Source of the DNA: Rhyzopertha dominica
Lineage: Eukaryota; Arthropoda; Insecta; Coleoptera; Bostrichidae
Direction: 5' to 3'
Assembly (NCBI GenBank): GCA_025024175.1
Contig: QCXZ01000138.1
Span: 48,269,092-48,333,091, forward strand
Length of the DNA: 64,000 nt
Positions 56,685 through 64,000 of this stretch are shown here, piece by piece. The notes under the pieces were generated by a model. It had not been told where the DNA came from. It searched no databases and saw only the letters and a list, made by a program, of their open reading frames with translations. The translations under genes were made by a program, and so were the position numbers. The first letter of the stretch is position 1. Each line of letters opens with the position of its first letter.

Positions 56685-57737
56685 ATGAAAATTCAAATCA
56701 AAGCTTTAGACTGTATTTCTTATGATATTTTGCTAAGTAATCTACAACAGTATCTTTTTCATGAGAACAGCATTGCACTAATTGATTCTTACTTAAGGGG
56801 TAGGCATCAGTTTGTATCATTAGGTAGCACACAATCAGCAGGGCTTCAACTTCACTACGGTGTACCTCAAGGCTCAGTTCTTGGTTCGATACTGTTCCTA
56901 ATTTATATTAATGATTTACCCCTTTCCGTTCCCAATATAAAAAGTGTCATGTTTGCTGACGACACAACAATTCTTGATGTAAACTCCTCCCTACAGGATC
57001 TACAAAATAATATGGATGTTTCCGAATCCAGAGTACACGAATGGTACATCAATAACAGGTTGTGTTTAAACAACGACAAAACACAAAAAATAATATTTTC
57101 GTTACGTAAGGTCCCCGTTGTGTCACCACCGGTTAAATTGTTGGGTATGTGTCTAGACCCGGGACTGACTTGGGAAGCCCATGTCAATTATCTTTTAACC
57201 AATATATCCAAAAGATTCTTTGCGTTGCGCCAATTGCGTGAAGTTGTGTCTAAGGAGACCCTGCGAACGGCTTACCATTCCATGATTCAAAGTGTTCTCT
57301 CTTACGCAATTTTGGTATGGGGCCATTCGCCTCATTGTAACAAGTTATTTAAACTTTAGCGGAAAATCGTTAGACATATTGACGGCATTGGTTATCGAGA
57401 AGATTGCCGCAATTCTTTCAAGTCTCTTAAAATATTGACTGTGCCTTGGATTTATATTCTGCAATGTCTTTTATATATGCACGCACATGTTAGTAATTAT
57501 CCCTCTTACGACCATATGTATAACACTAGAAATCGCTCCCTACTAAAATCAGACTTCACAAGATTGAACAGGACTAGAACAAGCACCAGCTATTATTGTG
57601 TCAAGCTTTATAACTCACTACCCGATCATTTTAAATCGCTTAGCTTTAGTTCCTACAAACGATGTATAAAGAAGGTTCTGTTAGACAATGTCTTCTACTC
57701 AATAGATGAATTTCTGTCACTAAAAGATAAGGAATAG
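56685..57737 (+). pseudogene. Non-LTR RT catalytic domain and C-terminus, one stop codon
   Basis: In one frame with a single TAG (57357-57359). DCISYDILLSNLQ marks the AFD-x-x-x-HDIL motif, in which the catalytic Asp is retained. YGVPQGSVLGSILFLIYIND follows at about residue 60, then VMFADDTTIL with the FADD catalytic pair at about residue 87-90, then VKLLGMCLDPGLTWEAHV. The C-terminal domain has HMYNTRNRSLL and YNSLPDHFKSL, typical of the family. Function: copies element RNA at a nicked target. The initial ATG is arbitrary, since upstream RT lies in frame after a deletion. Confidence 0.88.
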
Positions 57738-57786
57738 TTGTATATGTATTCGACGTGTGTAAATTTATGTAATATTAACAAAAGAA

Positions 57787-57848
57787 ATATTATTATTATT
57801 ATTATTGTTATTATTATTATTATTATTATTGTTATTATTATTATTATA
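57787..57848 (+). repeat. (ATT)n microsatellite tail
   Basis: About 20 units of ATT/TTA with two G interruptions. It is the 3' tail of the plus-strand non-LTR element. Confidence 0.95.
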
Positions 57849-57939
57849 TACTAAGTGCTGTATTTAAAATTTGAGCGATCATCTCGCTTACCTACCAATT
57901 ACTATCAAAGACTGGGTACTACGTTGCTTCGCTAGGATT

Positions 57940-58060
57940 TGTATGATGGGGTAGCTCGTTAGTGATCTGAATGTCCGACATTCAAGACCAGTTCCGAATA
58001 ATCCTCGGTGGTTTGTCAGCATAATTGGTAACCGCATGCTGTGCACGGAGTGAATGCCAG
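57940..58060 (+). other. Possible tRNA-derived (SINE-like) sequence
   Basis: GGGGTAGCTCGTTAGTG (57948-57964) resembles a pol III A box (TRGCNNAGYNGG). GACCAGTTCCGAATAATCC (about 57987-58005) resembles a B box (GGTTCGANTCC) with a small insertion, at a tRNA-like distance. A second A-box-like phrase, TCAGCATAATTGGTAACCGC, follows at about 58017-58036. No cloverleaf is complete and no tail was found. Confidence 0.35.
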
Positions 58061-58594
58061 ACAGTGCGGATGTAACACTCCAAAATTGCTAACTGCACTT
58101 GTACACCGTAATTACGCTGAAACTTCGTTGTTTGTGCGCCTAAATTGCGAGAAAGCTATGGCAGGGTTCAGATGTTATTGTTGGGCATGGAGTTCAGGTA
58201 TAAAATACCCAGATTGTTTCAAGTACTTTATACGTTGCTGGAAAGCAAATTTCGGTTATGTTTCCAGTTATTTATCTAAGATTTCGCAAGCCGGAAAATA
58301 CAGCGTTTTTCTCAACAAATAATTAAGCCAATAAACAGGTTTAACGTTCCATTTAAAATTAGTAATTTGATACAAAAATCTGCAAATATTAAAAATTAAA
58401 AGCCCACAATAAAGCTCAAGTTCAAAGGTTCGCAAAGGCAACGATTTAGCTGCCAAAATTATTTTTAATATTCTTGAGAATCCCTATGTGATAGTTTTAA
58501 AGTGACATCACTTGCACAAAAGGATTCTTAGACTTATTAAAAAACATTTAGTAATAATATTGCTTTCTTGCAATGCAGTGTGAGTTGATGTTTG
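58061..58594. other. No gene seen
   Basis: The 93-codon ORF at 58041-58322 is Cys-rich but has no recognisable arrangement. Otherwise AT-rich. Confidence 0.4.
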
Positions 58595-58732
58595 ATGGCT
58601 GCAGCATCATTCGACATGAATGATGATGATCTTGTTCAAATTAATTGGTCGTTTTTACGTGATATTCAAGATGTTAATGAGGCATGTGGCAAATTTTACG
58701 AAATCCTTTACAGTAACTTTTCTATTGTGTAG
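58595..58732 (+). pseudogene. Non-LTR endonuclease-RT linker fragment
   Basis: A 45-codon open stretch reading ...DDDLVQINWSFLRDIQDVNE and then ACGKFYEILYSNFS. This closely parallels the minus-strand element's KLNWSSLYNFEDVVVACDRF and YEITYRILS at 62922-63134, so the two belong to one family. The linker precedes RT in such elements, but no RT follows here. Confidence 0.65.
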
Positions 58733-59830
58733 AGTTAATTTTGTGGTTCCTCATTTAAATTCCCGTGAACATCTGACTTTGTGATTTATTAAACCTAAAT
58801 CTAATGTACTTGTACAATCACCAATATCAATTATGTGTAATTTTTTGAATGCTGCATGTAGCACGCGTGACATTCATTATGCCCCTACTAAACAACTGGT
58901 TGCCAGCTTTATACTACCTTAATACGTTTGCTTTGGTGAATTAAATATTTCTTAATTTTTCGTTATGGGTGCAAACCTGTAGGAACATTCTTATTATTAT
59001 AACACCTAATAAATCTTTGATCCAATGTGGTCATACACAAAGCGTGCAAATCGACCAAAATATGCCACATTGTGTATTTATTAGTCTGCCGTTCTCCAAA
59101 CAGCGCTGGTCATCTGATGTTGATAATGCATGAAATGCAAATAGTATGGAGCTCGTTTGCTAGCTGTACTGGCTATCAGTTTATCAGATGATTGAGTTCG
59201 TTGTTGACAGAATAAATAATCAGGGATAAAAACTCAAATAGAACCGGCCATAACAAATGCAATAATTGAACTAACGCCGACTGTATCTAAGTAGCTATGT
59301 AGGCCAATTTTTTTTTGTATATGGAATTATATTTAGAAAATTTATCTACCTTTTCACTATAAACAGGGGCATAGATTATTACGTGCTAGTGGTAAGTAGT
59401 GAACGACTACCTACTTCAAAACTTTCTGAAACAGTCAAAGCATATATCACGTGTGGATAGAAATTAGTTAGTTCCTTAAATAATAAGTAATTGTTTAGTC
59501 AAAAGCGTTAGTAGTGTACTGATTTCAGTGTTTTGTCAAATTAACCATTACTACAGGGTTTTAAAAAAGTGTAAAATATTTAAAGAAGTAATAGTACGAA
59601 CCAAAATAAGCAAAACCAAAACATGGATTCTCAAAGTAGCGGTTTCGGAGATATAGACAATTTCTTTTTTGAAATATTCGTTTCCATTTATTTATTGCCA
59701 TATATATGTGCAAACAAGAATCTAGCGAAGCTAACAAAGCATACGCGACATCTTTATTTGAAAGATATTTAAATTCTTTCTAAAATCCCTCCATTGGCTC
59801 GGATACGTTGGCATTTTTTTAAATGAAACT
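58733..59830. other. No gene seen
   Basis: AT-rich, no assignable features. Confidence 0.4.
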
Positions 59831-59834
59831 ATTA

Positions 59835-59971
59835 AAGGCCAGGACCCATAAATCTTTATTAACGGTGTTACCGGTTTCGGGTTTATTTGCCTTTGCCTTT
59901 AATTTTAATATGACTTTATGTGCCTTATGATGGGGTAACACCGCTAATAAAGTTTTTTGGGTACTGGCCTT
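59835..59971. repeat. Imperfect fold-back sequence, 38-nt arms
   Basis: AAGGCCAGGACCCATAAATC...GGTGTTACC (59835-59872) pairs with GGTAACACCGCTAATAAAG...GGGTACTGGCCTT (59934-59971) with a few mismatches. The 61-nt middle includes, on the minus strand, CATCATAAGGCAC and CCCGAAACCGGT. That is a stem-then-GAAAC arrangement similar to the Penelope-like pseudo-LTR hairpins at 23720-23850 and 34510-34550. Confidence 0.6.
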
Positions 59972-60009
59972 CAAGTTGTACCTTGCCAAAAATATGAAGA
60001 ACTTCAGTA

Positions 60010-60610
60010 ATTTCATGGCAGTTCTGTATTAATTCATAACTGCAGTTCATCAATGCTACAGTAGTATCATAGACCAATGTTTTCGAATGCTCCAAAAAAG
60101 AAGTCTACAGGGTTTAAATCAGACGATCGTGCAGGGCATAATACAGGTGGGCCCCATTATACGCATTTACTGGAAAAATTTGGTGTAAGTGTTGCCAGAC
60201 GGAACATATAACAGACAATATAAGCTGGGGAACCACGATACTGGAATCACGCTTGTTGTTTTTGATCCAAACCTGGAAACTTGTCGTTTACAATATTTAT
60301 TTAAATGTTTAATTAAGAACGTATCTGATGCCTATGGGAATTTCCAAGGCCAAAAACATGCATATTGTGGAAATTAATAACTCTATTTCGTGTGAACCCG
60401 GCCTCATCGGTAAAAAGGAAACTAACAGGATGCTGTTCAGCATCATGGCGTGGCCTCAAGCGACAAAAAGGAATAAACATGCTTGATGATCAAGTCGTAT
60501 ACTGGTTGTATATGGTACCGATGAAGCAGCTGCTCGTGGAGAATTCTTCAGACAAGAGCAGCACTAATTCCCACTTCGGCTAATGTTCTTGACATACTCT
60601 TACTCAGATT
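60010..60610 (-). pseudogene. Tc1/mariner-type DDE transposase relic
   Basis: Down the minus strand, in shifting frames: SRTLAEVGISAALV and RILHEQLLHRYHIQPVY (about 60590-60490, second half of the DNA-binding domain), then FLFTDEAGFT (about 60410-60380, first catalytic Asp), NFHNMHVLALEIP, and finally GPPVLCPARSSDLNPVDFFF (about 60150-60090, the block with the third catalytic acidic residue). The order is that of insect mariner-like transposases. Stops and shifts are frequent. It is in the same broad family as 29190-29490. Termini were not located. Confidence 0.75.
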
Positions 60611-60769
60611 ATGCTTTTTCAACACACGGTATAGCTGTACTGAAATGTATGTTTAAAGCAACTCATTTTTTTACTCAAAGAATCACAACATTAATATAAA
60701 CAGACTATGAAAAATACTACCTTTTTACACAAACTGAAAAAAAGTAAATCTATAACACGGAAACTCGAC

Positions 60770-61130
60770 GATACACGGATAATTGCGCCTCCTGTTTAAT
60801 CGATTACAACCCGAGCATAAATACTGTTTTGGCCCTTAAACACGAGCTCCTTTATTTGAAAACAGCCTTGTAATTGCAACTCTATACACAAGGGGAGGCA
60901 TTGCAATCTTGAAATAGCGCGTTTGTGTAAAGGAACGACGCTGCGATTTCCCTCAGATCGTTACAACAGATGCAATTGCATACTTCTCCGGCGCATTCGG
61001 AGTGATACGTACAAGGGAATCAGGCTCGCTTCACTGGTTGCTTTATACACCGGACCACGTCCCGGGATGCATGTGCAACAAGAATAAAATGACCAGGCGT
61101 AGCTCCGCATTTGGTCTGAGGGGCTATTAT
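60770..61130. other. GC-moderate island, possible regulatory DNA
   Basis: Unique, less AT-rich block (GAACGACGCTGCGATTTCCC near 60932, CACCGGACCACGTCCCGGG near 61050). A 65-codon minus ORF (61020-61217) has no features. Confidence 0.25.
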
Positions 61131-61535
61131 TGGATAATGGAATGTATCAATAGCTAATACGTATCGACTACCCGTATAATTGGCGCAAGTTTCTTTTTTA
61201 TTAATAATCATCGACAAACTTCGTATAACACTTTTTGAGATAACTTTGGTAGTGGATAGTTGGAGATACGGTATGTATCGATGGTGTTAAGTATCGGTAT
61301 CGGTTAATAACTTGTAAATGAATACCTAATGCGAAAAAACTTAATCTTCCAGAATACAGTTCATTAACGCTTGTAGGGATATTCCTGTAAGCGTTGATAT
61401 AGTAATAGTAATTTATCGTATTTATTTATTATACCTTACAAATTGCGAAAAATAGAAACAGAAAGTGTACGTGCTGCCTTAATTTCAGGCAGCAGTGTTA
61501 TTAGTTCGTACAATATTTCTAAGGTTATATTGCAC

Positions 61536-61536
<1 letters not shown>

Positions 61537-61568
<32 letters not shown>

Positions 61569-61595
61569 TTAATAATAATAATAATAATAATAATT
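61537..61595 (-). repeat. (TTA)n microsatellite tail
   Basis: About 19 trinucleotide units with one break. It marks the 3' end of the minus-strand non-LTR relic, mirroring the tail at 57787-57848. Confidence 0.95.
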
Positions 61596-62493
61596 AACTA
61601 CATTATGAGTAGATAGGTTGTGATGACATAATTGACAAGGGTAAATCAAGTAGTGCCTTTATTCTACTAAACGAGCAGCATAAAGTAACGTGCTGCCTAG
61701 AAGATATCCTTGGAACAAGGAACAGAATTTTGGTTAAGAACGCTTTGCAATTAACTTATTTAGGATCTTATACAATAATGCAACAGATGCTAGTAAGCGA
61801 CTCTCTTTCAGCAATGAGGGATGACGCGTCCGATTAGTAATTCTTTATGATGAAAACCCTGGGAAGATAAACTTCATCAAGTAGGTAAGATAAAACTTTC
61901 ATAAACTTTCGCTGTAAACGTTCTATCTGATTTTTTTTGATAAATATGAATAGGATACCATGTCACCGTTAGTATTCGTTTGGATCTTACAAGGTATAAA
62001 TAAGGGTATTTTTGTAGCTCAAGAGTATGTTCAGACACTGATAGGAAACAGGAGTGGCCCCAAATTGGAACATTGCTGTACTCCGGACCTCGCTATATAT
62101 AAGAGTGAACTGCGTTGATTATAAAGTACAATTTTCCTGCGTTCATGCAAGTTTATGAAAAATATTATGATCAATAATGTTAAAAGCCTTTTGATAATCA
62201 GAGTACATTACATCTATTTGACCTTGAAAATCGAGCGATTCTGAGATAAAGTGCAAAAAAGTAGCTAGGTTGTACCGGTTGACTTGTTTTCATAATACCA
62301 TGTTGTATATTCTTTATCAAGTTTCGAACTTTGTGGTATAGATACTTATACAGGATCGACTAAAAAACTTTGGAAACGTTTAATAAAATAGAAATGGGTC
62401 TGTAGTTGCCAAAGAAAGCTGCAGCACCCTTTTATAACATTGGATAGACTTTCGTTCTTTTCCATACATCATGAAATTTTGAAACTTTTAGTA

Positions 62494-62742
62494 TTAAATT
62501 ATATGTATATGTACAGTAGGGAATGCACAAATACTGAAGCGCAATCTGTACAATAAATGCCGGTTATTAATCAACCCCATTGCTGGTTTATACTGAACTT
62601 GTCTTAAGGCAGATTCTACATCTTCAAAAGAGAATTCCGTGATCCTAAAATTAAGACACATGTTTTCTCTCTCTAGTGCCTTCATACGTAAACTACAAAT
62701 CAGAGTTAATATATACGCAGTCAAAATAACCGCGAAAAGCAT
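62494..62742 (-). pseudogene. Non-LTR RT N-terminal fragment
   Basis: The second half of this 82-codon stretch reads FRITEFSFEDVESALRQVQY and KPAMGLINNRHLLY. It corresponds to the I-E-DV--AL---K--K--GPDGI---LL segment that opens RT in CR1/jockey elements; GPDGI is eroded to GLINN. The first 30 residues are not recognisable. Confidence 0.65.
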
Positions 62743-62921
62743 TTACGATGCTGTCTGCACTATTTAGTTCAATGCAGTTGAGAATCACTAAATCAGGTAT
62801 TCTAGATTTTTTTTTAATCGACTAAACTACTTTCGATTTTGTAGTCCATCTTAATTTTCTTTTTACATGTGTCCTAACGCTACCAGTTGCTTTATACTTC
62901 CCATGCATGCGATTTTCCCTC

Positions 62922-63134
62922 CTAAGTAGTTTGATACATTTTCTGCTCAACCACATAGGGTAGTCCTTGCATGTACTTAACGACGATAAAAGACATGATA
63001 TAACTTAATATACGATAAGTAATTTCATAAAACCTGTCACAAGCAACGACGACATCTTCAAAATTATATAAGCTAGACCAATTTAGTTTAGCAATGAAGC
63101 GATTTTCAAGCATAAAAATGAATTCAGATAGCAA
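62922..63134 (-). pseudogene. Non-LTR endonuclease-RT linker fragment
   Basis: A 70-codon stretch with NWSSLYNFEDVVVACDRFYE, the conserved linker between endonuclease and RT in this group, followed by a YVVEQKM segment replacing the usual P-WF-KEL. Related to the plus-strand piece at 58595-58732. Confidence 0.7.
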
Positions 63135-63150
63135 TCACCTGCACACCGAA

Positions 63151-64000
63151 CAATACTCATCAAGTCGCCTGTTGATGCTTTATTTATGAGGTAAATTTAA
63201 CCTATTGATCCAATTTCCTCTAATGCACGCCGCACTGATGGAAACTGTGAATGAAACGTCGGTGTGAAATTTATATGTCTACCTGTGCACTGTATTCATT
63301 CATGCGACGCAAAATGCGTCGGTGGTAGTGAGCAAACATCAGGGAAAGCATAAGGCTAAATTGAAGTCGTTGAAAGCTCAGCGGCGGACGACAAACAAAT
63401 AGAACACGAGAATGAGCAGGTATGACCTTATTACAAAAAACAAATACTAATTGTCCTCTGAAAGCAGCGTGGGTTGCACTTAGCAAATTGTTAATTCGCC
63501 ATGTAGGTGTTGAACATTGGTTTTCAATGGAAGCTTGAATTTTGCTTGAGTAGGTCATTATCAAAGGTCACGAACTGTAGTATGGAGTTCATTTGGTAAT
63601 GGGCTGCTTATGTACAGGGAGCTTCTTACGTCTCTGCTCGCGGTCTCTTCTGACGTACACAGAGCTTTCGTTTTGAAGCACATTCCGTGAATTCTTTCTT
63701 ACAAGAAATACAGTATGACCTACGTCATTTTGCGGTAAAAGTAGAACTCTATATACACGGAGCCTTAGTGGAACTAGATACTTCGGTAAGAGAGAATGCA
63801 TGGAATACACAAAATTGCTGGGATACAGAGCACGTATTATAGTAGTGAAAATCAGTGGTGGGGAGAAATCATTTTAGTGGTTAGTGATCTTTTCAGTGGT
63901 TTAAGTTATATTCTAATAGAAAATTCTCGAACAAGTCATATGAGCAGTTAACCAACTACTACCTATGCCTTTATCTATCCCCACACAACATAAAGCAACC
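63151..64000. other. No gene firmly seen; possible endonuclease remains
   Basis: Minus ORFs at 63271-63564 (97 codons) and 63589-63810 (73 codons) lie where the endonuclease of the minus-strand non-LTR element would be, but I could not recognise its motifs (GDFN, SDH). The rest is AT-rich. Confidence 0.3.

Larger units (their letters stand above)
55710..57848 (+). mobile_element. CR1-like non-LTR retrotransposon, 5'-truncated, (ATT)n tail
   Basis: Begins in the endonuclease-RT linker (55755) and runs through RT to a C-terminal domain ending at 57737. It is followed by about 50 bp and then an (ATT)n simple-repeat tail (57787-57848) instead of poly(A), a feature of CR1/L2-group elements. Breaks: frameshifts near 56035, 56075 and 56590; an internal deletion near 56700, where the region between SLMKIQI and KALDCISYDILL is missing; and one in-frame stop at 57357-57359. 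Despite these, 56685-57737 is otherwise open, making it the best-preserved non-LTR copy here. Confidence 0.88.
61537..63150 (-). mobile_element. Non-LTR retrotransposon relic, minus strand, (TTA)n tail
   Basis: Reading the minus strand downward: the endonuclease-RT linker (62922-63134, KLNWSSLYNFEDVVVACDRF); a basic block KLLRRENRMHGKYKATGS (about 62935-62880); the RT start (SFEDVESALRQVQYKPAMG, about 62640-62580); QTHFYFIK-type and QHGIMK segments (about 62420-62290); VMYSDYQKAFNIIDHNIF (about 62215-62165), holding the catalytic Asp region; and a C-terminal FLVPRISSRQH block (about 61720-61690). It ends in an (AAT)n tract (61537-61595), which reads (TTA)n on this strand. Frameshifts are frequent and no YADD was identified. 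Upstream limits may extend past 63150. Confidence 0.78.

Noticed and set aside
1..64000. CRISPR arrays, rRNA, intact tRNA genes, bacterial genes
   Set aside because: None seen: no spaced short direct repeats, no rRNA-like blocks, no complete cloverleaf, and no operon-like coding.

Overview
The window looks like non-coding, repeat-rich DNA from an arthropod nuclear genome, most likely an insect. A beetle is plausible but cannot be shown from the sequence. The evidence is an AT-rich background with short GC-richer islands, a spliced exon with canonical GT/AG borders, and many insect-type mobile elements: Ty3/Gypsy, Penelope-like, CR1/jockey-like non-LTR and Tc1/mariner.

The only host coding sequence I can support strongly is one 219-nt exon on the minus strand (4955-5173). 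It encodes the end of intracellular loop 3 and transmembrane helix 6 of a beta-adrenergic-like octopamine receptor, with matching phase-2 splice sites on both sides. I found no other exon of this gene. Much of the window upstream of it on the minus strand (above 5173) may therefore be intron or flanking DNA. Two short plus-strand stretches (35734-35790 and 48299-48338) are bracketed by good splice consensus sequences and are offered only as candidate exons.

The rest is mobile-element debris plus unexplained DNA. From left to right: a broken non-LTR element (1-1735); a tandem repeat family (4090-4620) that recurs in a fold-back element (40352-41545); a mariner relic and a 46-nt-arm hairpin (11.0-11.5 kb); a 104-bp spacerless palindrome with tRNA-like arms (15917-16020); a nearly complete Ty3/Gypsy element on the minus strand (18776-23384) with identical 248-bp LTRs, a 5-bp target duplication, a tRNA-Trp-type primer site and two apparent frameshifts; transposase relics (29.2, 36.1-36.9 and 60.0-60.6 kb); Penelope-like GIY-YIG elements (30.5, 32.4-34.6 and 51.6-53.1 kb) with inverted pseudo-LTRs; a miniature Penelope-derived hairpin with a 14-bp target duplication (31153-31283); a deleted gypsy remnant (54.7-55.7 kb); and two longer non-LTR elements with (ATT)n tails, one per strand (55.7-57.8 and 61.5-63.1 kb), plus small reverse-transcriptase fragments.

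Between the repeats lie roughly a dozen GC-enriched islands of 200-500 bp with no convincing coding content. They are candidates for conserved regulatory DNA of the receptor gene or a neighbour, but only cross-species alignment could show that. No bacterial-type operons, CRISPR arrays, rRNA or intact tRNA genes were seen.
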